Positions 10,214 to 18,756 are shown, counted from the first letter of the stretch. The stretch is DNA of 64,000 nt from Flavobacterium branchiarum (GCF_030409845.1 NZ_JAUFQQ010000003.1:2232001-2296000); one strand, 5' to 3'. Translations and numbers: made by a program. The notes: generated by a model from the sequence alone, not told the origin.

Positions 10214-10272
10214 TATTTTGGCTAAAGCCTTTTACTTCTACTTCATAAACCTCCAGCTAAAGCAGGAGGCAA
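10214..10272. repeat. Short hairpin repeat element (GGCTAAAGCC / CCTCC...GGAGG)
   Basis: The palindrome GGCTAAAGCC at 10220-10229 is followed by a second small hairpin, CCTCC at 10250-10254 with GGAGG at 10265-10269 around an AGCTAAAGC-containing loop. From memory, similar arrangements are dispersed between genes in flavobacteria; only one copy is in this window. The surrounding 10170-10420 stretch holds no gene and is less AT-rich than its neighbours. Confidence 0.4.
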
Positions 10273-10422
10273 TCAAGAAATACTTTGTGTTAGTTTCTTG
10301 CGAAGATTACTTCGTCTGTTCGCTATCGCTCGGGTCTTCGTTCCTCAGAAAGACAAGACTGCGGTTAAAAAAATTCTTGTCACTCCACAGGTTTTCGTAT
10401 TGATCCCTTATTAGCATAAACA

Positions 10423-10656
10423 CTATCCAATATCAAAACGTTGTTCTTTTGCCAAAGTGATAGTCAATTTACAATCATCTACGCAAACAACATCTATTAA
10501 GTGACCGGGTTTAAAACCACTTTCTTCAAGCCATTTACCACTCAAAACAACAATTGGAAGCTTAACAATTTTGCCATTCTTTCGCCCACCCTGCTTATTA
10601 CATATTGTTAGCTGTCTGGTTTTTACAGATTTTTTACCCTCATTTTTCATTTTCAT
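10423..10656 (-). CDS. SymE-like type I toxin family protein
   Basis: 77 residues. The core from residue ~33, LPIVVLSGKWLEESGFKPGH followed by a hydrophobic-x-V-x-x-D strand, matches the SymE toxin family, an AbrB-like swapped-hairpin fold. E. coli SymE is an SOS-induced toxin controlled by the antisense RNA SymR; whether this copy is toxic is unknown. The N-terminal ~30 residues are basic, consistent with nucleic-acid binding. It is divergent from an XRE-family regulator whose likely start is 155 bp away. Confidence 0.75.
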   Translation of the reverse strand: MKMKNEGKKSVKTRQLTICNKQGGRKNGKIVKLPIVVLSGKWLEESGFKPGHLIDVVCVDDCKLTITLAKEQRFDIG

Positions 10657-10811
10657 ATTATTTTTGATTCAATTGTAAAATGAGGCATTTATAATCATGT
10701 ATAAAATACAGAAGAATGGTAATTTACAGCGTAGATACCGTTTTTTACAAGTATTTTGCTACCTTTAACTCCTATAGATTTATTAATTTTGATATCATAA
10801 CACATACCGCT

Positions 10812-11240
10812 ATGACACACACAAAAACACACCAAGGTCGAAATATAAAACGTTTCCGTGAAATGCTAGGCATAAAACAAGATGCACTTGCTTTTGAACT
10901 TGGTGAAGATTGGAATCAACAAAAAATATCTCTACTTGAACAAAAAGAAGCTATTGAAACCAATATTTTAAAACAAGTAGCTCAAATACTAAAAATCCCT
11001 GTAGAAGCCATTGAAAACTTTGATGAAGAGCAAGCTATTGTAAATATTCAAAATAATTATGAAGGCGCAAATACTGGTAGTGGAACTTTAAACAATAATG
11101 CAAATTATGTTGATTGCGCATTCAATCCAATTGATAAAATAGTTCAGCTCTATGACGAAAAAATCGTCTTATACGAGCGTATGCTTGAAGAAAAAGAAGA
11201 AATGATGTCGAGATTAGAAAAGTTGATTCAGAATAAATAA
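10812..11240 (+). CDS. XRE-family HTH regulator with C-terminal coiled coil
   Basis: An in-frame start exists at 10716, but its extra 32 residues look non-coding, so I chose the ATG at 10812 (142 aa). Residues ~6-65 form an HTH_3 domain (NIKRFREMLGIKQDALAFEL, then QQKISLLEQKE and ILKIPVEAIENF). A low-complexity Asn-rich linker (YEGANTGSGTLNNN) leads to a C-terminal coiled coil ending in EEKEEMMSRLEKLIQ. This layout, with an Asn-rich NNxEG linker, is common in small Bacteroidota XRE regulators. It may control the divergent SymE-like gene or act on its own promoter. A terminator follows. Confidence 0.75.
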   Translation: MTHTKTHQGRNIKRFREMLGIKQDALAFELGEDWNQQKISLLEQKEAIETNILKQVAQILKIPVEAIENFDEEQAIVNIQNNYEGANTGSGTLNNNANYVDCAFNPIDKIVQLYDEKIVLYERMLEEKEEMMSRLEKLIQNK

Positions 11241-11261
11241 ACATCACCACAATTATATATA

Positions 11262-11290
11262 AAAGCTTAACCTTTGGTTAGGCTTTTTTT
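11262..11290 (+). terminator. Rho-independent terminator
   Basis: AAGCTTAACC at 11263-11272 pairs with GGTTAGGCTT at 11276-11285 (one wobble) and is followed by a T run. It sits 22 bp after the XRE gene. Confidence 0.8.
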
Positions 11291-11550
11291 GTGGGGTAAA
11301 ATTGAATTCTGTTATTAATGAGTTAAAGTTTATTTACAATAAGCTTCTTTTATGTTAACAAATTACAACTATTATCAAATATTTTTAGTTTACTTACGGA
11401 ATCCCGTATTCATATTAATAAACTATTTAATATGTTTGTGAAACTGATTAAAGAGTAGTTTTTTTTATGTCATAGACAATTAAAGTTTTGTAAAAAAGAA
11501 GTTATAAGAAATCTTCAGACAACATTAAATAAAAACAATATTTATGATAG

Positions 11551-11982
11551 ATGAATAATAAATACAAATATTGTCATAGAATACTTAAATTTCTATATGA
11601 CGACAGGAGAACAAATAATCAGCAAGAAAAATTGATAGGTTCTATTAAAATTGCTGAAAGTACAAATATCCCGATACTAAAAATTCACGAAGTCCAACAT
11701 ATATTAGTAAACAAAGGTGATATTGTTGTTATAGACAATGACGGGCAATCAATGATGTCTATTCAGCAACAAGGCATGAGTTCTTACATTGATAAAAAAT
11801 ATCTCAAAGATAGTGCAAAAGAATTTTGGGATGGAATATTTAATTGGGTAAGAATTATAATTCCATTAGGAGCTTTGATTTTGTCGATAATGAACTTTAT
11901 AAGCAATAAAGCTATTTCCAAAAGAATTGATAAAATTGAAATACAATTAAAAAAAGTAGAAACGATTAATAAAAATAAGTAA
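11551..11982 (+). CDS. Hypothetical protein: helical N-domain, one membrane helix, coiled coil
   Basis: 143 residues. Residues ~5-65 are helical with a possible winged-helix character (ILKFLYDD, AESTNIPILKIHEVQHILVN, then a DIVVIDNDG strand pair). A single membrane segment spans about 96-115 (VRIIIPLGALILSIMNFI), followed by a short Lys-rich coiled coil. The layout resembles small membrane-tethered accessory proteins in bacterial genomic islands, but no family is recognised. A 61-residue ORF starts 2 bp after the stop, so the two are probably translated together. Confidence 0.55.
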   Translation: MNNKYKYCHRILKFLYDDRRTNNQQEKLIGSIKIAESTNIPILKIHEVQHILVNKGDIVVIDNDGQSMMSIQQQGMSSYIDKKYLKDSAKEFWDGIFNWVRIIIPLGALILSIMNFISNKAISKRIDKIEIQLKKVETINKNK

Positions 11983-11983
11983 C

Positions 11984-12169
11984 ATGAATAAATATAAAGT
12001 AGCATATATATCAGGGGAAAGTAGTAAAGTCTCATTCTCACTTGAACAAACAATAGAAAATATAAATAACAGAAATGGAGAAATAAAAGAAATTGTACAA
12101 TCTCAATCAATGAGTTCTACGGGGACAACTATTGTAACAATAACTATAATATACTCTATTAGATATTAA
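11984..12169 (+). CDS. Small hypothetical protein (61 aa)
   Basis: 61 residues with an alternating pattern: KVAYISGES, a helix (SLEQTIENINN), EIKEIVQSQS, then a final hydrophobic strand TIVTITIIYSI. The strand-helix-strand-strand shape and length recall small Cse60-like or dodecin-like proteins, a weak comparison made by eye. It begins 2 bp after the preceding membrane protein gene. Function unknown. Confidence 0.5.
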   Translation: MNKYKVAYISGESSKVSFSLEQTIENINNRNGEIKEIVQSQSMSSTGTTIVTITIIYSIRY

Positions 12170-12602
12170 AACTGCTTATAGTATCAGTTTTACGAAATTA
12201 TAAAATATTTAATAAATTAACATTTGTTTTTAGTAAGAAATTTTACCTTAGTAAAAAAAACAAATAATTTTAAAGCTTGTAATTACATTAAGCACTTGAA
12301 CGTTATCCTTTTGCCGATGTAAACTAAAATGGTCATTAGAGTTAATACAACTATTCCATTCTTAATAATATTACGTATTTTCAACTATTTTACTTCACTA
12401 TTCGGAATAATTTAATTTTAAAAAAGCTACAACTTATACTTATTTAATTATGTTTGCAATGCCAATTTACAAAATAAATCTATTGCATTTTTCCACTCAA
12501 TTAAAACATGAAAAGCTTCGTTCAAAAAATAAGTTCATGATATTTTTTTTGCAAAAAAATAAAAACAAAAGATAAAGTATTATTTAATTATAAAGCAACA
12601 AT
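12170..12602. other. AT-rich intergenic region
   Basis: 433 bp of very AT-rich sequence before the nucleotidyltransferase/DUF262 pair. It should contain that pair's promoter. No clear -33/-7 pair, hairpin or ORF was found. Confidence 0.45.
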
Positions 12603-13184
12603 ATGCATTTAGAGTCAATACAAAGAGGAATAGACAGAAACAAACCTCATAATGAAATTATCAGGAAGATATATTTAACATATCCAACGATGGCGTTAGT
12701 TGGCGATGAAGAAAGACAGTTTGAAATACTTAACGAGATAAGTGAATATTTTAATATTCCAATAAATAACATTCAAGTTGCAGGTTCTGCAAAAACTGGA
12801 ATGAGTTTTCATAAAAATAAAACATTTACACCAACAATATCAGATTTAGATATTGCAATAATTGACACAGATTTATTTAGGTTTTATACTGAATATATTT
12901 TTAAAACAACAAAAGGTTATAATGATAGAACATCATTTCCTATTAGAAATAATCGTTCCACATTTGCAGAATACACATCATATCTTTCCCGAGGTATTTT
13001 CAGACCAGATTTAATGCCTAGTTGTAAAAAAAGAGCGAATTGGTTTGAGTTCTTTGGAAAATTATCAACAAAACATAAAGATTTATTTAAAAGTATAAAT
13101 GCTGGTATTTATATTTCTCAAATTTTTTTTGAACATAAACAATGTTCAATTATTAACGATTACATATCAAATAAAGCAGTATAA
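12603..13184 (+). CDS. Nucleotidyltransferase-like protein (Pol-beta fold), paired with DUF262
   Basis: 193 residues. The sequence VAGSAKTGMSF (Gly61-Ser62) followed at 81-83 by SDLDIAIID gives the GS...DxD signature of Pol-beta-fold nucleotidyltransferases, a superfamily that includes the cyclic-nucleotide synthases of CBASS and the MNT-type toxins/antitoxins. A third catalytic Asp is not obvious and the protein is shorter than typical CD-NTases, so it may be a minimal or inactive member. The C-terminal INAGIYISQIFFEHKQ segment is helical. Its stop overlaps the start of the DUF262 gene by one base (TAATG), which implies translational coupling and joint function. An antiviral role is inferred from the partner family. 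Confidence 0.65.
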   Translation: MHLESIQRGIDRNKPHNEIIRKIYLTYPTMALVGDEERQFEILNEISEYFNIPINNIQVAGSAKTGMSFHKNKTFTPTISDLDIAIIDTDLFRFYTEYIFKTTKGYNDRTSFPIRNNRSTFAEYTSYLSRGIFRPDLMPSCKKRANWFEFFGKLSTKHKDLFKSINAGIYISQIFFEHKQCSIINDYISNKAV

Positions 13185-14254
13185 TGGTAGACTATAGGGT
13201 ACGCTCAGTTTCATTACTAAATTTAGTAAATGACGTAAGAAAAGGAATTTTAATTCCAGATGCTTATTTTCAAAGAAATCTTGTATGGCGAGAAATTCAT
13301 AATAAAGATTTTATCAAAACTATTCTTTTGGGATATCCTTTTCCTCAAATATTTATCTCAAAAGGAAAAGTTGATGTGGCCAAAATGTCCACAATTTCTT
13401 GTATTGTTGATGGACAACAAAGAACAAATGCATTAATAAAATTTATTGAAAACCAATTTGAAGTTGATGGGAAATTTTACAAAGACTTAACTGAAGAAGA
13501 ACAATCTAATTTTCTAAAATATGAAGTTGCAGTAATTGAATTAGATTTAGAAAATGATGACCCAAAAGTGCAAGAAATTTTTCAAAGAATTAACAGAACG
13601 TCGAATTCATTAACAACTATTGAAAAAATGGCTTCTGAATATTCTACCGCAGAATATATGCTTGTAGCAAAATTACTAGCTAATCAAATTGATTTAGAAA
13701 ATGAAAAAGAAAATGAAGATTTTAAAGAAGACCCAAATATACCTAAAGATTTTTTTATTTGGGGAAAAAAACAAAAAGTCAACAAATTCAATCAGTTAAT
13801 TACTGCAAAAAATATTTTTACAATAAATGATATTGCTAAGAAAGCTCATTTGATGCATATTCTGAATATAATGTCAACAGTATTGACAGATTTTTTTAAC
13901 AGAAATGAAAAAACTAATGATTTTTTAAATGATTACGCCATAAATTTTGACAGAAAAGATGAAATAGTGGATACGTTAGAAAAAACTGCTGATGTCATTA
14001 ATCGATTAAAACTTAAACCAAAATCATATTGGTTTAATAAATCAAATATCTTTTCCCTGATTGTTGCTATTGCAAAAGAGATACAAGACATCAATACTAT
14101 TGACATCGACTTATTCAAGGTAAATTTAGATTATTTTGAAAAAAATACTCCTGGAGATTATAAACTGTCTGCAAAAGAAGGTGTAAATAATAAAAATGAA
14201 AGAGAATTAAGAAACAGGTACTTAATTGAAATCATTAATAATTCACGAAACTAA
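13184..14254 (+). CDS. DUF262 (GmrS-N/ParB-like) protein without nuclease domain
   Basis: 356 residues. The three DUF262 landmarks are present: AYFQRNLVW at 28-35, VDGQQRTNAL at 75-84 with the DGQQR NTPase signature, and FQRINRTSNSL at 133-143. In GmrSD-type type IV restriction enzymes DUF262 binds and hydrolyses NTP and is joined to a DUF1524 HNH nuclease. Here the remaining ~200 residues are helical with no HxxP/HNH motif, so this is a stand-alone DUF262 protein. It is translationally coupled to the upstream nucleotidyltransferase-like gene. Defence against phage DNA is a reasonable inference but not shown. Confidence 0.8.
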   Translation: MVDYRVRSVSLLNLVNDVRKGILIPDAYFQRNLVWREIHNKDFIKTILLGYPFPQIFISKGKVDVAKMSTISCIVDGQQRTNALIKFIENQFEVDGKFYKDLTEEEQSNFLKYEVAVIELDLENDDPKVQEIFQRINRTSNSLTTIEKMASEYSTAEYMLVAKLLANQIDLENEKENEDFKEDPNIPKDFFIWGKKQKVNKFNQLITAKNIFTINDIAKKAHLMHILNIMSTVLTDFFNRNEKTNDFLNDYAINFDRKDEIVDTLEKTADVINRLKLKPKSYWFNKSNIFSLIVAIAKEIQDINTIDIDLFKVNLDYFEKNTPGDYKLSAKEGVNNKNERELRNRYLIEIINNSRN

Positions 14255-14358
14255 AACTTACTATAAAAAGCCGTTTAATACGATTGAAACTCATTTGTTA
14301 ATTACAACACATCTACGTTACTCGTTTCACAAACTTTCTTCATTTTTACTAAAACACA

Positions 14359-14404
14359 AACTAACTCGGGTTAGACTTTCATTAAAATCTAACCCTAAAG
14401 TTTG
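14359..14404. repeat. Degenerate hairpin related to the 10122 terminator
   Basis: GGGTTAGA at 14368-14375 pairs with TCTAACCC at 14388-14395. The flanking words (AAACTAAC.. and ..TAAAGTTTGGG) echo the AAACTTGGGTCAGA hairpin at 10122-10163. It may serve as a terminator for the DUF262 gene, although the T run is weak. Confidence 0.5.
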
Positions 14405-14514
14405 GGTAATTCTGATAATCCTAATCAAACATTATTATTTAAGAAAACTTTGTCATTTTTTTCTTAAATTAGCGAAAGTGTATAATTATAAATAAAATAC
14501 TTAATCCCCCTTCT

Positions 14515-15573
14515 ATGAGAAAACACAAAAGCCTAAAAAATAGTATTGTACTTACCTTACTATTTTTAACTATTCTATCACCAGAAGTTTATCCTTGTAC
14601 GAGAGTTGTTTACAAAGGTCCTAACAACAATGTTATTACAGCGCGCTCAATGGATTGGAAAGATGAAATTGATGCTAATATTTGGATTTTCCCAAGAGGA
14701 ATGCAAAGAGACGGTAACGTGGGTAAAAACTCCGTTAAATGGTCTTCTAAATACGGAAGCGTAATAACAAGTGCTTGGGACATTGCTACAACCGATGGAA
14801 TTAATGAAAAAGGATTGGTTGCAAATGTTTTATGGCTAGCTGAAAGCCAATATCCAAAATTTAATCCACAGAGCTCTTCTAAAGGGATTACTATATCTGC
14901 TTGGGCTCAATATGTGTTGGATAACTTTGCTAACGTAAAAGAAACTGTTGATGAGCTAAGAAAAGAAGATTTTGTTATCGTATCTGATTATATCCCTGGA
15001 ACTACAAAATTTACCACCTTGCATCTTTCTATTTCTGATGCTTCGGGTGATAATGCCATTTTTGAATATGTTGGAGGTAAATTAGTAATACATCATGATG
15101 CATCTTACACTGTAATGACAAATTCGCCTTTATTTGAAGACCAATTGGCCATCAATAAATACTGGCAAAGCATACCGGGAACTGTTATGCTACCAGGAAC
15201 TAATCGAGCAGCCGATAGATTTGCAAGAGCTTCTTTTTACATAAATGCAATTCCACAAACTTCGGATATGCAAACTTCTATTGCTAGTGTTTTTAGTGTA
15301 ATTAGAAACTGTTCTGTGCCTTTTGGTATTTCGTCTGAGGCAGAGCCTAATATTTCTTCTACAAGATGGAGATCTGTTTCTGATCATAGAAATCTAGTAT
15401 ATTATTTTGAAACGGCACTTACTCCTAATACTTTCTGGGTTGATTTAAAGAAAATTAACTTTAGCAAAAATGCCCCAGTAAAAAGATTGAGTATAAGTAA
15501 AAACGAAACTTATTCTGGCGAAACTTCTCAGAAGTTTGTTACCACAAAAGCATTTACATTTATAGGAATATAA
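14515..15573 (+). CDS. Choloylglycine hydrolase / linear amide C-N hydrolase (Ntn family)
   Basis: 352 residues. A signal peptide runs to VYP, with Cys28 next (PC-TRVV). In the penicillin V acylase / bile-salt hydrolase family the mature N-terminal Cys is the nucleophile, so removal of the leader would activate the enzyme. Further family motifs follow: ITARSMDWKDEI, GINEKGLVANVLWLAE and VMTNSPLF (Asn in the active site). The protein should act in the periplasm or outside the cell, hydrolysing an amide such as an N-acyl amino acid, penicillin or acyl-homoserine lactone; the substrate cannot be told. It stands alone and ends at a strong bidirectional terminator. Confidence 0.85.
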   Translation: MRKHKSLKNSIVLTLLFLTILSPEVYPCTRVVYKGPNNNVITARSMDWKDEIDANIWIFPRGMQRDGNVGKNSVKWSSKYGSVITSAWDIATTDGINEKGLVANVLWLAESQYPKFNPQSSSKGITISAWAQYVLDNFANVKETVDELRKEDFVIVSDYIPGTTKFTTLHLSISDASGDNAIFEYVGGKLVIHHDASYTVMTNSPLFEDQLAINKYWQSIPGTVMLPGTNRAADRFARASFYINAIPQTSDMQTSIASVFSVIRNCSVPFGISSEAEPNISSTRWRSVSDHRNLVYYFETALTPNTFWVDLKKINFSKNAPVKRLSISKNETYSGETSQKFVTTKAFTFIGI

Positions 15574-15619
15574 GGTAATTAGTTGAGGATAAATTTTCTG
15601 CAACGAACTTAATTCAAGC

Positions 15620-15664
15620 AAAAAGCTTCTTTTTAATTCTTAGAATTAAAAAGAAGCTTTTTTA
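15620..15664. terminator. Bidirectional terminator
   Basis: A 21-bp near-perfect stem (AAAAAGCTTCTTTTTAATTC at 15620-15639 with its complement to 15662) has almost no loop and A/T runs on both sides. It separates the convergent hydrolase and PorP/SprF genes. Confidence 0.85.
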
Positions 15665-15697
15665 TAAACTAAACTAACTTAAACTATTGCTCTCAAA

Positions 15698-16630
15698 TTA
15701 AAAACATCTACAATTTGATCTTTTAATTCTATTGAAAATTTCATAACGAAAGAAAATTTCGTGTGATCCTGAATTATAATTAGCCAGTTTGGTCGTTTCT
15801 GCATCATAAGAATACCCTGCCATTAACGTTTCTGTTAGCTGAAACCCTACCATTGCACTTACAGCAGCACTCCATCTGTAGGCTACTCCGAAAGTAAATA
15901 TTTCATCGTAGAAAAAATTTGCAGATAAATCCATTTGTAAAGGTGCACCTCTAGAAATCTTTGCCAGTATGGAAGGCTTAAATTTTAGGTTATAATCTAA
16001 ATCATAAACATAACCTGCCATTAAGTAATAACTCATGCGTTCTTTGACTACAAAACTCGCTGCTGTATTATCGGCACTTTTATCGTAATAGCTAGTATCT
16101 AGCATTTTAGGAATCGAAAGTCCTATATATGATACATCTGAATACCAATACAATCCTGCTCCAATATTTGGAGTAAATTTATTATCGATATTATCTTGAA
16201 ATCTAGCATCCGAAGGATTATAAATATCAAGTTTTGTAAAATCTACATTCAGCAAATTTGCAGTTCCTTTTAATCCAAACGCTAATTTATAAGTATCTGA
16301 AGTGTTGATAGTGTAAGAGAAATCGGCTGAAATAGAATTCTCTGACATTGGCCCTATTTTATCATTTATAATCGATGCTCCCCACCCAACATTGCTAAGC
16401 TCTATTGGTGAATGAATCGATACTGCATTTGTAACCGGAGCACCATCTAACCCAACCCACTGGTTTCTGTGTGTAGCAAAAATACTCATTGCTTCACGTG
16501 AACCTGCATAAGCTGGATTAATGGTTGTGGTATTGTACATGTATTGGGTAAATTGGGCTTCTCGTTGTGCAGATGTAACATTGTATATTAATAAAATCAA
16601 CAGTGTTAACCTTAATCTTGAGTTTTTCAT
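15698..16630 (-). CDS. PorP/SprF family type IX secretion outer-membrane protein
   Basis: I chose the ATG at 16630 (MKNSRLRLTL) because it begins the signal peptide, ending near TSAQ; an upstream start would add ten polar residues. The opening QFTQYMYNTTTINPAYAGSR is the PorP/SprF hallmark, followed by HRNQWVGLDGAP and FSYTINTSDTYKLAFGLKG barrel strands. Members sit in the outer membrane and assist T9SS or gliding-adhesin export, usually next to their own large substrate gene. Here it stands alone between a hydrolase and two regulators. It ends at the shared bidirectional terminator. Confidence 0.85.
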   Translation of the reverse strand: MKNSRLRLTLLILLIYNVTSAQREAQFTQYMYNTTTINPAYAGSREAMSIFATHRNQWVGLDGAPVTNAVSIHSPIELSNVGWGASIINDKIGPMSENSISADFSYTINTSDTYKLAFGLKGTANLLNVDFTKLDIYNPSDARFQDNIDNKFTPNIGAGLYWYSDVSYIGLSIPKMLDTSYYDKSADNTAASFVVKERMSYYLMAGYVYDLDYNLKFKPSILAKISRGAPLQMDLSANFFYDEIFTFGVAYRWSAAVSAMVGFQLTETLMAGYSYDAETTKLANYNSGSHEIFFRYEIFNRIKRSNCRCF

Positions 16631-16783
16631 TTGGCTATTTATTTGCTGTGCAAGTAACACTTTTCAAACAATATAATACGGTTAAAAAACATCATTATAA
16701 GCCTTTTTTTAGCCCCTTTAAAAACACAAACAAAGAACTAAAAACCAAATAGATAAAACTAAAATAGTAGACAAACAGTAGCC

Positions 16784-17773
16784 TTAAAAATAAAATTTAA
16801 CAAAATCCATGGAAGGTTTTCTTCCGAATTGCTGGAAATACTTTGAAGAAAAATAACTCAAGGTGCAAAAATTTAATTCTTTTGCGACACGCGCGAGTGA
16901 ATCATAATCGCCACTTTTAAGCAATTTATTAGCGACAATCAATTTCTCACTCATAAAGAATTTATTAGGAGTATTACTAAACATTTTTTTGAATAGAGTG
17001 GTGTATTTTGAAACAGACATGTTTGCCATGTGAGCCAAAAATAATATCCCTGGAAAATTTCCTGATAAATTATCTAACAGATATTCTTTAGTAATATTTA
17101 AAAATTCTATTTCTTTTTCGGGTACATAATTTAATCTTGGACTTTGACTAGAATAACGATCAATAAATATCCCCAATAATCGAAGTGCAACGCCTCTTAA
17201 ATAAACATCGAAGGCAGGATCTTGAAAAGATTTATTTTTAATGGCATGCATAATAAGCATACTCTCGCTATCAATAGAATCATAAAAGAAAATACTTTCA
17301 TTACTATTTTTTGCTTTTCGTTTATCAAACTCTTTTTTTGCCCCGTTAATAACCGAAAAATTAAATATTTCTTTGCTAACCAGCAATCGCATTGCAAAAA
17401 TATGCTCCCCTACAGTTGGTTGAAAAGTTTTATCTATAACATTATTAAACACTCCTAATCTATAATCTGCTTTATATTCAATTTTATCACCAACCGAATT
17501 AATTCCATCATTAAAATTATAGTGAATTATATACAGATCTTCATCGGATTTATGTCTTCTTATTTTAATTGGTTTTTTAAATGTTAAATCCCAAACTACA
17601 ATTGATAGCCCTGAAACAACATCTGTGTAATAAAAGCTTCCATCTGCAATACACTCAGGCATAAGTAGCAGTTTATCATCAATTAATTCTGCTCCAAACT
17701 GCTCCACAAGCTGTTGGGTTAATTGTTTTTGCCAATGCGCTTTTAGACTATAGGTATGATTAAGTTCTATCAT
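16784..17773 (-). CDS. AraC-family transcriptional regulator (copy 2)
   Basis: 329 residues. The C-terminal ~100 residues are an AraC double helix-turn-helix (NMSVSKYTTLFKKMFSNTPN, EKLIVANKLL, then LNFCTLSYFSSKYFQQFGRK). The N-terminal ~220 residues form an unclassified sensor region. It lies 2 bp downstream of a paralogous AraC gene with the same layout, so the pair is probably an operon from a tandem duplication. Target genes are unknown; the region contains no obvious metabolic cluster. Confidence 0.8.
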   Translation of the reverse strand: MIELNHTYSLKAHWQKQLTQQLVEQFGAELIDDKLLLMPECIADGSFYYTDVVSGLSIVVWDLTFKKPIKIRRHKSDEDLYIIHYNFNDGINSVGDKIEYKADYRLGVFNNVIDKTFQPTVGEHIFAMRLLVSKEIFNFSVINGAKKEFDKRKAKNSNESIFFYDSIDSESMLIMHAIKNKSFQDPAFDVYLRGVALRLLGIFIDRYSSQSPRLNYVPEKEIEFLNITKEYLLDNLSGNFPGILFLAHMANMSVSKYTTLFKKMFSNTPNKFFMSEKLIVANKLLKSGDYDSLARVAKELNFCTLSYFSSKYFQQFGRKPSMDFVKFYF

Positions 17774-17775
17774 TA

Positions 17776-18756
17776 CTATAATTGTTTAATAAAGTTCTTT
17801 GGAGACATTCCAAACGATTCTTTAAATTTTGTAATAAAATAGGAACTACTAGCAAAGTTTAACTCTTGAGAAACTTGACTGATTGAGAACTGTTTTTCTT
17901 CTAAAAGTCTTTTGGATTCAAGCAACTTAGTGTGCATAAAAAAATGGTTTGGAGTCATTCCTGTAATCTTTTTGAAGATTTTTTTATATTTAGACACCGA
18001 CATGTTTACTTCGAGTGCTAAAAAAGGAATACTAGGAAAAGTGCCTCTTATATTTGTTATTAAATAACTTTTAGATCTTATTATATTAGCCAAATCATTA
18101 TCATCGACAGTATCGATTACAACCTCATCAAAGAGCATTTGTTCTACAAACTCAGCAATAAGATTTAATACTGTTCCTCTTAAATGAAATTCGAACGATA
18201 CTTCTTTTATGTCTTTGGCTCTCAAGCTCGTTAAAAGATTGTAGCTATTATTACTCATTCGAGTGAATCGAATTATCGAATTTGTCTTAGAGTTGAGAAT
18301 ATTATCTATATGATTTTCAAATGAAGGATTATTTTTAAAATATCCTTTAATGGCTTCTTTTTTTATAAAAATATAAAGACCAAAGGTTTTGCTACCTGCT
18401 TTTACAATATAATCTGAACGTAACGTACTATCGATAATAGCCATATTGTAGCTCCATCTTCCGATACGATTTACAATATCATCAGATAATAAAGCCGCTC
18501 GCCCATCGGTAAGATCGTAATAGATACCAACAAAATCATCTGTTTTGTTTTCTTGTCTTAAATGAATTTCTGAATTATATTCAACATCTAAATAAAGTAC
18601 TGAAATATCAGGATCACAATTTAAAAAATATCTATTCCCTGAGTGAATATAATCAGGAACAATAATAAAATTACCATCAATTTTTCCTTCTAACTCTTTT
18701 GCAAGCAGTTCAACCCAATCGAGCTCAACTCCATAATGATGCGTAATTTTTTTCAT
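17776..18756 (-). CDS. AraC-family transcriptional regulator (copy 1)
   Basis: I preferred the ATG at 18756 (MKKITHHYGVELDW) over one 19 codons upstream because it aligns with the N-terminus of the neighbouring paralogue (MIELNHTYSLKAHW). The C-terminus has the AraC signature NMSVSKYKKIFKKITGMTPN, KLLESKRLL and LNFASSSYFITKFKESFGMS. The ~220-residue N-domain matches the paralogue in pattern (ELLAKELEGKID against KQLTQQLVEQFG) and is probably a ligand or protein sensor. The first gene of a two-gene operon; regulon unknown. Confidence 0.8.
   Translation of the reverse strand: MKKITHHYGVELDWVELLAKELEGKIDGNFIIVPDYIHSGNRYFLNCDPDISVLYLDVEYNSEIHLRQENKTDDFVGIYYDLTDGRAALLSDDIVNRIGRWSYNMAIIDSTLRSDYIVKAGSKTFGLYIFIKKEAIKGYFKNNPSFENHIDNILNSKTNSIIRFTRMSNNSYNLLTSLRAKDIKEVSFEFHLRGTVLNLIAEFVEQMLFDEVVIDTVDDNDLANIIRSKSYLITNIRGTFPSIPFLALEVNMSVSKYKKIFKKITGMTPNHFFMHTKLLESKRLLEEKQFSISQVSQELNFASSSYFITKFKESFGMSPKNFIKQL

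Noticed and set aside
10218..10403. 61-residue ORF between the ligase and SymE genes
   Set aside because: Covers hairpin repeats and has no protein-like pattern.
11784..12110. 108-residue hydrophobic minus-strand ORF
   Set aside because: Antisense to the linked 143-aa and 61-aa genes; hydrophobicity arises from AT-rich codons.
14226..14495. 89-residue ORF overlapping the end of the DUF262 gene
   Set aside because: Composition is not protein-like and it runs through a hairpin; overlap with a confident gene.
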